A stretch of DNA of 64,000 nt from an uncultured Collinsella sp. (GTDB lineage Bacteria; Actinomycetota; Coriobacteriia; Coriobacteriales; Coriobacteriaceae). The notes beneath the pieces were generated by a model. It did no database searches. It saw nothing but the letters and a program-made list of their open reading frames with translations, and was not told the origin of the DNA. The position numbers were made by a program, and so were the translations under genes. Each line of letters opens with the position of its first letter. Position 1 is the stretch's first letter. Location: assembly GCA_900549345.1 (NCBI GenBank), contig UROC01000001.1, positions 47,929 to 111,928 on the forward strand, in the 5' to 3' direction. This document shows positions 51,045 to 59,460 of this stretch, in pieces.

Positions 51045-51533
51045 CTAGAAGCCAAACTGACCGCGGAACTTGGGCCACTCACCAATGGATTTCTCCTTGA
51101 TAAGGGCGAACTCGACCGTGTAGCCGGCGTTGGTGAGATCCTCGAGCGCCTGGGCCTCTTCCTGCGTGATCGACTGGTTGTTGCCGAGCTTGGTGGTGCC
51201 GGGACGATCATTGCAGGGACCGACGATGATGCGGTCCATGCCGGGCTTAAAGCCAAAATCGACGAGAAGTTCCTTCATGTCGAGCGGGTTCTTGGTGATC
51301 AGGAAGTACTTGGTGTTGGACTTGAGAACCTTCTCGGAGACCTCCTTGAAGTGCTCCTTGGTCCACACGAACGTCTTCTTGCCCGAGGCACTCTTGTAGG
51401 CCTCCTTGAGCACGGGGTTGGACGCCGCGGCGTCGTTGACGGCGATAAGACCGTCGCAGGGATACTCGAGGGCCCAACGGGTAACGGTCTGCCCATGGAT
51501 CATACGGTCGTCAATACGGATGAACGAAATCAT
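51045..51533 (-). CDS. PTS system mannose/fructose/sorbose-family IIB component
   Basis: 162 residues. The phospho-histidine is in IDDRMIHGQTVTRW (~residue 14). It takes phosphate from IIA and passes it to the incoming sugar. The start follows AGGGGAGA. Confidence 0.94.
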   Translation of the reverse strand: MISFIRIDDRMIHGQTVTRWALEYPCDGLIAVNDAAASNPVLKEAYKSASGKKTFVWTKEHFKEVSEKVLKSNTKYFLITKNPLDMKELLVDFGFKPGMDRIIVGPCNDRPGTTKLGNNQSITQEEAQALEDLTNAGYTVEFALIKEKSIGEWPKFRGQFGF

Positions 51534-51616
51534 GCGTTCTCCCCTTTCCTTCATGAGGCCTGCGGTCGCGGCCTCTTCTTCCTAACGTTTGCAGCTAGAT
51601 GAAACTTTGGTGCGGC

Positions 51617-52051
51617 CTAGATGTCGTCGTCCTCGTCGTCGGCGTCATCGGTCGGGACAACGAGCTCGGACATACCGTTCTTGCCCTCCTGCAGCATCAT
51701 CTGCTTGAGGGAATCCAGGTCCATGGTGGCAAGCCCCATCATGGCGGTCATAGCCATGGGCAGGTTCATGCCGCCGAAGGCAATGGTGTGGGCGAGCAGG
51801 CCCTTCTCGGCCAGCGTGTTCATGGCATTGGTGAGCGGCGATCCGCCCAGGATGTCACCGAGCAGGACAACCTCGTCATCGGCGGTAACGGGAGCGAGCA
51901 TCGTCTTGACGTTCTCGACATACTCGTCAGCGCCCATGCCGTCCACGAGACTCGTCGACAAGATGTTCGGGGCGTCATTGCCGAGCATCTTGAGGACACT
52001 GTGCAGTCCGGGGGCGAGCGTTCCGTGACTGACCATTACCAGGTACCGCAT
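51617..52051 (-). CDS. PTS system mannose-family IIA component
   Basis: 144 residues with the ManX-IIA fold. The phospho-histidine is His9 in VMVSHGTLAPG. An acidic tail (DDADDEDDD) ends it. AGGAG sits before the ATG. It is the first gene of the four-gene PTS operon, divergent from a GntR gene. Confidence 0.94.
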   Translation of the reverse strand: MRYLVMVSHGTLAPGLHSVLKMLGNDAPNILSTSLVDGMGADEYVENVKTMLAPVTADDEVVLLGDILGGSPLTNAMNTLAEKGLLAHTIAFGGMNLPMAMTAMMGLATMDLDSLKQMMLQEGKNGMSELVVPTDDADDEDDDI

Positions 52052-52137
52052 GCGGTCTCCTCTCGACCTGCCGTGTGTCGCACGGCTTTGCTTTTGCTGA
52101 GATTATTGTTGCGCCGGGGCATGTTCGGTACAAGAAA

Positions 52138-52182
52138 ATAGTTGCGAACGGCAACTATTCATCGGTTAACGGTAGCAACTAT
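52138..52182. promoter_or_regulatory. Operator cluster between PTS and GntR genes
   Basis: ATAGTTGCGAACGGCAACTA (continuing T) is a perfect 8-bp-arm palindrome at 52138-52158. A third half-site GCAACTAT lies at 52175-52182 and a near match (ATTGTTGC) at 52105. These are 87-107 bp upstream of the PTS operon start, and TTGTAC-17 bp-AACAAT between 52105 and 52135 on the minus strand may be its promoter. It is the likely GntR binding site. Confidence 0.65.
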
Positions 52183-52358
52183 CTTTTTGCCTAAATTATT
52201 ATTTCTTCCAATTATTTTTAAAATAGCAGGTAGATTGCCTGGTAAATGTTTTATGTTCCTTATGTACCATACATAGCAACAAGAATCGGGCCTGACATCA
52301 CCGGTTTGTCCCGCAGTGTCAGACCATGTCACGTATGCTCACGACATGGAGGTACCCC

Positions 52359-53141
52359 ATGGACATGATCTCGTTTCTCGCCACCGAACCCTTCGATCGC
52401 AGCGGTGATACGCCGCTCTATGTCCAACTTAAACATCGAATCGCCCTGCTTATCGCCAGTCAGGCGTTCGACACCAAGACGCCGCTGCCACGCGAGCTCG
52501 AAATCTGTGAGCGGCTGGAGTTATCGCGCGCGACCGTGCGCCGTTGCTTCCAAGATCTCGTCATCGAGGGGCGCGTGGTGCGCAAACGCGGGCAGGGCAC
52601 GTTCATCAAGCCCCAAACTTCAGCACCCGGCATCGACCTGGCCCTGAATTTCAGCGCGCGGATGCGCGAAGCGGGACGGGTTCCGAGCTCGCAGATTCTC
52701 GCCTTTTCAAGCATACCGGCCGTCCGCGGCATCGCCTCTGGGCTCAAGGTGCCCGAAGGGACACCCGTCTGGGAGATTCGCCGCCTGCGTCTCGCCAACG
52801 ACAAACCCATGGAGCTCAACTACGTCTATATCCCCGTGTCACTTTGCCCCGAGCTCACGCGCAAAGACGTGGATGGCTCGCTCTACGCCTACATCGCGGA
52901 AAAGACCGGCATCCTGCCCGCAAGCGTCGATGCCGTCTACGAGACGGTCAACCTCGACAAGCATGAGGCGCGCCTTTTGGGACAGAACACTGGTAAGGCG
53001 GCGATGCGCATCGTGCGTTCGACCTACGACAAGACGGGAACCCCGTTCGAGGTAGGCGTGCTCATCAGCTGCGACGGTCAGGCAAAGCTGCACGTGCACA
53101 TCGCCGCCGACAAAACAACCTTCACCGCCACAGCCCAATAA
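52359..53141 (+). CDS. GntR/HutC-family regulator of the mannose-type PTS
   Basis: 260 residues. The winged HTH is near residue 30-80 (TPLPRELEICERLELSRATV; GRVVRKRGQGTFI). The rest is the UTRA ligand-binding domain (VPEGTPVWEIRRLRLANDKP). Such regulators bind a sugar phosphate. GGAGG lies six bases before the ATG, which excludes the upstream in-frame ATG. It diverges from the PTS operon across an operator-rich 307-bp gap. Confidence 0.92.
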   Translation: MDMISFLATEPFDRSGDTPLYVQLKHRIALLIASQAFDTKTPLPRELEICERLELSRATVRRCFQDLVIEGRVVRKRGQGTFIKPQTSAPGIDLALNFSARMREAGRVPSSQILAFSSIPAVRGIASGLKVPEGTPVWEIRRLRLANDKPMELNYVYIPVSLCPELTRKDVDGSLYAYIAEKTGILPASVDAVYETVNLDKHEARLLGQNTGKAAMRIVRSTYDKTGTPFEVGVLISCDGQAKLHVHIAADKTTFTATAQ

Positions 53142-53150
53142 ATCCAAAAC

Positions 53151-53186
53151 GTGGGCGCCGTCGTTCAAACAAACGACGGCGCCCAC
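53151..53186 (+). terminator. Intrinsic terminator of the GntR gene
   Basis: GTGGGCGCCGTCGTT pairs perfectly with AACGACGGCGCCCAC and is followed by ACTCACTTTTT. Confidence 0.88.
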
Positions 53187-53195
53187 ACTCACTTT

Positions 53196-53942
53196 TTATT
53201 CAGCCCTAGTCATCGCGCAAAGCCCCTTCGGCAGCACACGGTGCAACCGAAGGGGCTTTGAGCGATGACTAGGGCTGATAAACTGGTAGCCGCTGAGCGC
53301 CACGGGGTCCTCGCGCTGGGAGTAGGTGTGGATGAGGGCAGACGAGACAGCGTAGGAGACAGCGGCAATAAGGATGAAGCCCTCGCCTGTGAGCGTGACG
53401 GCGCCGCCGCTATCGCCACCGGTGAGGTTGACGATAACGACTCCGGCAAAACCTATAGCGCAGCCGAGGACTTTGCGCGCAGTGAGCCGTTCTTGCCGGA
53501 ACACGAGCGCTGCCATCAACACGCAGAGAAACGTGTTCATAGCGTTGACGATTGAGCCGCGCACACCCGAAGCGTTTGAAACGCCGATATAAAAGAAGGC
53601 GTACTGCACGATAGTTTGGGCAAGCGAGAGTCTGATAACGAGTGGCCATCCCGTGCGTGAGACGCGAGGCAAGCGACGTCTTGTTATGACTGCAGCGGCA
53701 AGTGCGATAGCGCCGGCAAGCATAAAGCGCACGCCAGCGAAGAGAAACTCCGATGGTACGTCGCCGTTTTGGATGCCGAGAAGCTCGTAGCCGATCTTGA
53801 TGCAGGGGATCGCACTGCCCCAGAGCGCGCAGCAGATGAGGGCGAGCGCAGCTACGCACCATGTGCGCGTGAGAGGGTGGCGCGCGGAGTCGGCGTAAAC
53901 ATCGCAAGAGCTGGCGTCGAGTGCGGATGAGGGTTTGGACAT
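53196..53942 (-). pseudogene. EamA/DMT-family transporter truncated by an inverted repeat
   Basis: 248 residues are readable from an ATG after GGGAG. The first six or so helices are normal (LALICCALWGSAIPCIKIGY; IVQYAFFYIGVSNASG; GFILIAAVSYAVSSALI). From ~residue 222 the protein is replaced by ISPSHRSKPLRLHRVLPKGL, which is read from a 75-bp hairpin (53202-53276). DMT carriers usually have 10 helices and ~290-300 residues, so the last three or four are lost. It was probably a metabolite exporter. Confidence 0.8.
53202..53276. repeat. 30-bp-arm hairpin that truncates the EamA gene
   Basis: The arms 53202-53231 and 53247-53276 (starting AGCCCTAGTCATCGC) pair with one mismatch around 15 bases. 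There is no T tract. It replaces the end of the transporter gene, so it marks an insertion or deletion scar. Confidence 0.9.
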
Positions 53943-54062
53943 ACATCTCCCAAACGAGGCGAAGCAGAAAACGCCTCTATGGTACGCGCAATTTTGTGTC
54001 CGCACGCGTTGATAGCATAGAACGCGTCATGGAACACAAGTTCGTAAGAAGAGGAGGATGCC

Positions 54063-55205
54063 ATGATGTCAGAGATTACGGGCTATCGTGAGGAAGTTCA
54101 GACCATCAAGACGGCGATATTGCGTGCGCAGTATGCTGCGGCGAAGAGCGCCAACGCTCAGCAGCTGCAGCTCTATTTCGCCGTGGGAGGCTACGTCTCC
54201 GCCAACACGCGCAATGGCACGTGGGGAACCAACGCGCTCAAAACCATCAGCGAACAATTGCGGAAGGAGCTGCCAGGACTCAGGGGCTTCTCCACAACAA
54301 GTCTCAAATATATGCGAATCTTCTTTGAAGCTTGGTCTGCTCCGGGCGATGAACAGGCGTTTCTCGATTCGTCACTCGTGAGTGACGAATCTTCAGACGG
54401 TGGCCTTCTGCAAATTCGTCACTTGCAAGTGCCGAATTCAAACACATGTTCTCTCGATGATTTTTTAGCGATTGGGTTTACCCATCATCGGTATATCCTT
54501 GCAGGTGCTAAGACCCTTGACGAGCGGCTCTTCTACATTCACAAGTGCGCATTTGAGCACTTAAGTGTGGAGGCGCTCAAACGCTCGCTGAAGGCGGATG
54601 ACTTTCATCATCAAGGAGAGGTCTCCAACAACTTCCTCTCAACGCTGCCAAAGGGTCAGCAGGCGCTGCGCGCTATCGCCACGTTCAAGGACGAGTATCT
54701 GCTCGACTTTATCAATGTTGAGGAACTCGGGGTGCGCGATGCGGAGGATGTCGACGAGCGCGTGTTAGAGCAAGGCATCGTGCAGAATATCAAGCAGTTC
54801 ATCATGACGTTCGGTCGAGCCTTCGCGTTTGTGGGAAACCAGTACCATCTCGACGCCTTTGGCATCGATCAGTACATCGACCTCCTGTTCTTCAACCGCG
54901 ACCTCAACTGTTTAGTTGCAGTCGAGCTCAAGAGCGGCCCCTTCAAGCCGGCCTATCTCGGCCAGCTCTCTGGCTATCTACGCATCCTGGACGACTTTGA
55001 GCGTCGCGAGCACGAGAATCCCTCCATAGGCCTTGTGCTTTGCAAAGACATGGACAAGGGATTTGTTGACTATGTGATCCAAGACTTCACAAAACCCATG
55101 GGTGTGGCCACCTATAAGACGTCGAAGGATATGCCACGAGAGTTGCTCGATGCTCTGCCGCCCATCGATGACTTACGGATGTTGCTGGAGAGGTCTGATG
55201 GGTAG
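54063..55205 (+). CDS. YhcG/DUF1016 family PD-(D/E)XK nuclease
   Basis: 380 residues. The N-terminal helical DUF1016_N region (LQLYFAVGGYVSANTRNGTW) is followed by the C-terminal nuclease core, with the active-site aspartate in DQYIDLLFFNR and E-x-K in VAVELKSG, then QLSGYLRILD. The family occurs beside type I restriction systems and retrons or alone in islets; function is not settled. AGGAGG is five bases before the ATG. No restriction genes are near. Codon use is less GC-rich than in the neighbours. Confidence 0.9.
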   Translation: MMSEITGYREEVQTIKTAILRAQYAAAKSANAQQLQLYFAVGGYVSANTRNGTWGTNALKTISEQLRKELPGLRGFSTTSLKYMRIFFEAWSAPGDEQAFLDSSLVSDESSDGGLLQIRHLQVPNSNTCSLDDFLAIGFTHHRYILAGAKTLDERLFYIHKCAFEHLSVEALKRSLKADDFHHQGEVSNNFLSTLPKGQQALRAIATFKDEYLLDFINVEELGVRDAEDVDERVLEQGIVQNIKQFIMTFGRAFAFVGNQYHLDAFGIDQYIDLLFFNRDLNCLVAVELKSGPFKPAYLGQLSGYLRILDDFERREHENPSIGLVLCKDMDKGFVDYVIQDFTKPMGVATYKTSKDMPRELLDALPPIDDLRMLLERSDG

Positions 55206-55288
55206 CGGTAGGAATTGTTCGGTGTTAGAAGCTTATTTCGCTTATGGCCTTGAGCTTTGCCGATGAGCATGGGGTGGGGAACGTATCA

Positions 55289-55329
55289 AGGCAGAGTTTG
55301 TCATGCAATGAGTATGACAAACTCTGCCT
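55289..55329. repeat. 16-bp perfect hairpin in front of the toxin-antitoxin remnant
   Basis: AGGCAGAGTTTGTCAT pairs perfectly with ATGACAAACTCTGCCT around 9 bases, right upstream of the GGAGAGG ribosome site of the next small ORF. It may be an operator or a terminator without a T tract. Confidence 0.75.
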
Positions 55330-55347
55330 GGAGGAGAGGATACTTCC

Positions 55348-55416
55348 ATGGCAATTGTCCACCGCAATGCTCTCAAGCATGGTTTGTCTGAGAGGGAGGT
55401 TCTAGATAATGACTGA
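55348..55416 (+). pseudogene. 22-codon remnant of a toxin gene
   Basis: The ORF MAIVHRNALKHGLSEREVLD (plus ND) has a good ribosome site (GGAGAGG). NALKHGLSEREV matches the N-terminal motif of BrnT/DUF4258-like toxins in this group, which are normally ~90 residues. Its stop overlaps the antitoxin ATG by eight bases, so a deletion has joined the toxin start to the antitoxin. Confidence 0.55.
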
Positions 55417-55657
55417 GTACAAACTAGCTGATGGATCGGTCCTGACAGACGAAGATATCGAGCGCGAGAGCGTAGAGTTTGAGCAAGAGACTTGGACGGG
55501 TCGTCTTGAGCGCATCCATGTCAGGCCTGGCGTTGTTGCTGATGAGCCGCTTGTTGCAGTTACCGTGCGCTTTCCGGCATCCATGATGGTGGCAATCGAC
55601 CGAAAGACGGGGGATCGATCCGATTTTATTCGGCGGGCCGTTTTCCCTGCGCTGTAG
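55409..55657 (+). CDS. Ribbon-helix-helix antitoxin-like protein (orphaned)
   Basis: 82 residues. The C-terminal VAVTVRFPASMMVAIDRKTG then DFIRRAVFPAL is a ribbon-helix-helix. An acidic N-terminal half (TDEDIERESVEFEQETW) would bind a toxin. It lies just after the toxin remnant and would remain if the toxin were lost. Confidence 0.7.
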   Translation: MTEYKLADGSVLTDEDIERESVEFEQETWTGRLERIHVRPGVVADEPLVAVTVRFPASMMVAIDRKTGDRSDFIRRAVFPAL

Positions 55658-56019
55658 TAACGTTGCGTCTCCTAAATCGACCTTGGTTTCGTCGAGGAGG
55701 TAGATCTTGAGGATGAGGTGTCCTGCTTCGGTGAGCCCGTTCTCGAAGACGGGCAGCACGCGCGACACGGACTACCGCGACCTCCTGACCTTCCGCGACG
55801 GGGAGTAGCGGCTTGGCGGTGTGCGGCGCCGGCACGTGACGGTGGCGGGCATGAGGCTTGGCCTTCGCGACGGCATGTTCTTTAGAGTTTGCGGTGCATG
55901 ATGGCACGGCCGTTTTCAAATCGTGAAACATTGCCCGGGAATGAGTAACAGGCTTTGGTTCGTACATCCGTTATAACGGGAGTTGCAAGAAGTGACATCC
56001 GTGACGAGAGGTTGAACTC
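55658..56019. other. Non-coding debris before the GH1 gene
   Basis: No complete gene. Short open fragments on both strands (for example ARDTDYRDLLTFRDGE then stop, plus strand near 55760-55808) look like worn remains of a coding region, but no family could be named. The last ~60 bases hold the GH1 promoter and ribosome site (GAGAGG). Confidence 0.4.
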
Positions 56020-57408
56020 ATGACTCAGCACCGGTTTCCCGAAGGTTTCCTCTGGGGTGCTTCCACCAGCGCTTTTCAGGTTGAGGGTGGGTATGATGAA
56101 GGAGGCAAAGGTCCGGCAACCACCGATCGCGGCCCGGGGCGTCCCGGCATCGCCGATAACAAGATCGCCTCGGACCACTATCATCACTGGCGTGAGGATG
56201 TCGACCTCATGGCCGAGCTCGGCATCAAGGTCTACCGGATGGGTTTCGCTTGGAGCCGCATCATGCCCGATGCCTCGGGGGATCCCAATCCTGAGGGCTT
56301 GGCGTTTTATGACCAGCTGATTGACTACCTGCTGGAGCGAGGGATCGAGCCCTTGGTCACCCTGTATCACTTCGAATGTCCGAGTGCGTTGGTCGAGGCC
56401 TTCGGCGGCTGGAAGAGCCGTAAGATGATCGACTTCTATGTGCGCTATGCCGAAATCTGCTTCACGCACTTCAAGGGGCGCGTCAAGCGCTGGGTTACCG
56501 TGAATGAACAGCTAATTGCGACCTCCGCGCCCAGCAACACGGGTGACACCGAAACCGATCCGCGCCAACAGCAGAAGAACGCCTACCAGATGAGCTATCA
56601 TGTCGCTCTTGCCGAGCATCGCGCCATCGCGTGCCTGCGACAGATCGACCCCGATGCGCAGATCGGCCCCGTTGTCGCCATGCAGGTGGTCAACCCGCGG
56701 ACGAGCGCTTCGGCGGATGTGCTTGCGGCCATGAACGCCGAGGAGATGATGCAGAACTACCTGCTCGACCTGAGTGTGCGCGGCGACATCTCGCCTTATG
56801 CGCGCTATTACCTGGAGCGCGAAGGTTTCTACCCTGTTGTTGAGTGCGGGGACCACGACATCCTGGTCGCGACGAGGCCCGATTTTCTTGGGGTGAACTA
56901 CTATTTCAGCAATTGTGCGCATGAGCGCACGGAGCCCATCCGCTTCGACCGGTTCCCTCCGTGGTCGGGCGGGGATTTCGAACTCTGCGATAACCCTGCG
57001 ATCGCGCCGACCGAGTGGATGTCGAACGGCATCGACCCCCTTGGGCTTCGCGTGGGCATGCGCAAGCTCTACGATCGCTACCAGCTTCCGATGATCGTCA
57101 CGGAGAACGGCATGGCTCTTTCCGAGTCACTTGACGAGGAGAACAGGGTGCATGATGCCGTGCGCATCGAATACCTTTCACGACATTTGGGCGAGGTCGA
57201 GGAGCTCATTCGCGAAGGCTATCCCGTCTTCGGCTACTGCGTTTGGAGCCTCATGGATCTATGCTCAAGTCATCAGGGGTTCACTAAGCGCTACGGCCTT
57301 CTGTATGTCGATCGCACGGAAACCGATGCGAAGCAATGCGCTCGTTTCAGGAAGGACAGCTTCTTCTGGTATCAGGACGTGATTAGAGAAAACGGCTTGC
57401 CCTGCTGA
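56020..57408 (+). CDS. GH1 family 6-phospho-beta-glucosidase-like enzyme (first copy)
   Basis: 462 residues. The barrel start FLWGASTSAFQVEGGYDEGG and the nucleophile glutamate in MIVTENGMA are clear. The acid/base region reads WVTVNEQLIA, where most GH1 enzymes have TFNEP, so the glutamate is kept but its context differs. It would hydrolyse a phosphorylated beta-glycoside after PTS uptake. It lies convergent to an RpiR gene and opposite the PTS-ChbG cluster. GAGAGG precedes the ATG. Confidence 0.88.
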   Translation: MTQHRFPEGFLWGASTSAFQVEGGYDEGGKGPATTDRGPGRPGIADNKIASDHYHHWREDVDLMAELGIKVYRMGFAWSRIMPDASGDPNPEGLAFYDQLIDYLLERGIEPLVTLYHFECPSALVEAFGGWKSRKMIDFYVRYAEICFTHFKGRVKRWVTVNEQLIATSAPSNTGDTETDPRQQQKNAYQMSYHVALAEHRAIACLRQIDPDAQIGPVVAMQVVNPRTSASADVLAAMNAEEMMQNYLLDLSVRGDISPYARYYLEREGFYPVVECGDHDILVATRPDFLGVNYYFSNCAHERTEPIRFDRFPPWSGGDFELCDNPAIAPTEWMSNGIDPLGLRVGMRKLYDRYQLPMIVTENGMALSESLDEENRVHDAVRIEYLSRHLGEVEELIREGYPVFGYCVWSLMDLCSSHQGFTKRYGLLYVDRTETDAKQCARFRKDSFFWYQDVIRENGLPC

Positions 57409-57428
57409 GCGTCGGTGGTCCGACGAGA

Positions 57429-58250
57429 TTACTCGCCAGTACCGGAATCGGCTCCATAACGCCTCAGGTATTCCATGACTATCAAGTCGATGGCGGCAAG
57501 CGCACCGAACTTGCCCGTGTCGATGTTGTTGGTCACTCCGCAGCTCAGTATGCAGGAGGCATGGTTCCAGTAGGCGCTTGAGGTGTTTTGTGTGATGGCG
57601 AGAAGACGACAGCCGGAGGCGGCGAGTGCGTTGACGATTTCTGGATAACGAATGGGGTATGTTCCCCCTATGCTGCAAATGATGGCGAGGCTGGATTTGG
57701 TGAGCGATTGCGCGCAGGCGAGCTGCGATGAATAATCGAGGTAAAGCTCGATGAGGCGGTTCATGATGGTGAGCCTGCTCTGGAAGTAGCGGCCCACGTC
57801 CCAGAGGAAGTGGTGGGAGAAGAACGCGACATGCCCGCTGTCGTGCAAATCATCGACAATGGCGGGCAGTTTCGCGATGTTTGCCGCCGAGATGGTCGTT
57901 TCGATATTGAGCAGGATCGCCTCCCGGTAGGATGCCAGAGCGCCTTCCGTGTCGTTTGACAGCTGTTCTACAAAGGCATGTGGAAACAACCCGGTTTTGA
58001 GGATGTCATGTTCAAGCTGGTTGCGCAGGTCCTTGAAATCAGCGAAACCCATAAACCGGCAGAATCGCGACACTGAAGCCTTCGAGACGAAGCACATGTC
58101 GGCGATTTCTCCAATCGAGAGCTCGCTCAGCTTGCTGTAGTTTTTCACCAGCGTGGTCGCTATCTCGTAGTTGGTGTCGTGCTGCATTGCGGTGTCGATG
58201 TAGTCAAGCAACCGTTCGGCAACCGATCCCATCGAGATGGATTTTTCCAT
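57429..58250 (-). CDS. RpiR/MurR-family regulator
   Basis: 273 residues. An N-terminal HTH_6 domain (SIGEIADMCFVSKASVSRFC) is followed by a SIS sugar-phosphate-binding domain (HDSGHVAFFSHHFLW; SLAIICSIGGTYPI). Such proteins sense phosphosugars and fit this cluster. It lies divergent from the ChbG-like gene (288-bp gap) and probably controls the locus. Confidence 0.92.
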   Translation of the reverse strand: MEKSISMGSVAERLLDYIDTAMQHDTNYEIATTLVKNYSKLSELSIGEIADMCFVSKASVSRFCRFMGFADFKDLRNQLEHDILKTGLFPHAFVEQLSNDTEGALASYREAILLNIETTISAANIAKLPAIVDDLHDSGHVAFFSHHFLWDVGRYFQSRLTIMNRLIELYLDYSSQLACAQSLTKSSLAIICSIGGTYPIRYPEIVNALAASGCRLLAITQNTSSAYWNHASCILSCGVTNNIDTGKFGALAAIDLIVMEYLRRYGADSGTGE

Positions 58251-58538
58251 GATGGCTGTCCCCTTTATGCTCAGTGGCCCGAATAAGAGGGCCTCATTTG
58301 ACCAAACTATAGCTCAAACATGCCGGTATTCCTGCGGAGTTTCACGTTATGAAACTCGCGTAGCCATCTCGCAACCTTGTGGCACAGCATGTAACCGATT
58401 TTGGATATAGCCGGCGTCATACTTAATGCAAGAAGAGACGACGAAGCTTGCCGCCCCGCCGGAACACGGCATCGGCTCTACACAGGGCATCGCTTCGTTG
58501 CTTTGCCGCTCGACGAGATATCGGTTGAGGAGGATCGG

Positions 58539-59306
58539 ATGAAGCGGTTATTGCTGCGCGCCGACGATTTAGGTTACAGCGACGGTGTTAATTGCGGGAT
58601 AGCGGCCGCGGTCCAAGCGGGGCTCATTCGCTCGGTGGGCGTCATGACCAACATGCCGCTTGCAGAAAGCGGTTTGGCGCGCCTGCAAATCAAGGATCTC
58701 TGCTTGGGTCAGCACACCAATATCTGCACGGGTAGGCCCCTCAGCGATTCCTCGCTCATCTCGAGCATCGTTGACGATGATGGCAATTTCAAGCGGAGCT
58801 CAGCATATCGCGCCGCCGCGCGGGCTGGGGAGGACTTCGTGGTGCTTGACGAGGTCATTATCGAAATCGAGGCGCAGTATCGGCGATTCCTTGAGCTCGT
58901 CGGGCGTGAGCCCGATTACTTCGAGGGACATGCGGTCGCAAGCCCCATGTTCTTCCGCGGCCTTGAGATCGTTGCCGAGCGTCACGGCCTGCCCTATTTC
59001 GCGATGGGTGTTCCGGGCGAGCCAGTCACCTTTCGCTCGACGCCGGTGCTTTCCTATGTTCCCAAGGATTTCTCGTCATATGAAGCGGATCCCTTTGCGG
59101 CGCTTCGAGAGGCGCTTGAAACGACACCGGAAGGGATATGCCGTCTCATGGTGTTTCACCCAGGTTATATCGACGCGTACTTGCGAGATAACTCGACCAT
59201 GCTCGAGGCCCGCATCCGGGAAGCCGCGATGCTTGTCGACCCTGATGTCGCCGCATGGCTTGCAGAGCAGGACGTGGGGCTCGTGACGTACGCGGACCTG
59301 ACGTAA
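58539..59306 (+). CDS. ChbG/YdjC-family carbohydrate deacetylase
   Basis: 255 residues. The metal site is in RADDLGYSDG, LGQHTNICTGRP and EGHAVASP (Asp-Asp, His, His), as in ChbG and Hpn-like YdjC proteins. E. coli ChbG removes an acetyl from chitobiose 6-phosphate. Located beside a cellobiose/chitobiose-type PTS and GH1 enzymes, it suggests an N-acetylated beta-linked sugar as the substrate. AGGAGG lies five bases before the ATG. Confidence 0.9.
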   Translation: MKRLLLRADDLGYSDGVNCGIAAAVQAGLIRSVGVMTNMPLAESGLARLQIKDLCLGQHTNICTGRPLSDSSLISSIVDDDGNFKRSSAYRAAARAGEDFVVLDEVIIEIEAQYRRFLELVGREPDYFEGHAVASPMFFRGLEIVAERHGLPYFAMGVPGEPVTFRSTPVLSYVPKDFSSYEADPFAALREALETTPEGICRLMVFHPGYIDAYLRDNSTMLEARIREAAMLVDPDVAAWLAEQDVGLVTYADLT

Positions 59307-59460
59307 GCGTCCGCTGGGGCAATCTCGCCAATTCACGCTGAATGGCGTACTGCCTGAAGCACGTCGTTGTGATTTTGAAGAGAGGTGGATGCACTATCTA
59401 GAGGGGAAGATGCCGCACACGGGCATCGATAGAGTTCACTGCAAAGATTGGAGCTGAAAC

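Noticed and set aside
55658..56019. Transposase gene
   Set aside because: Only short unaligned open fragments; no transposase motif could be recognised.
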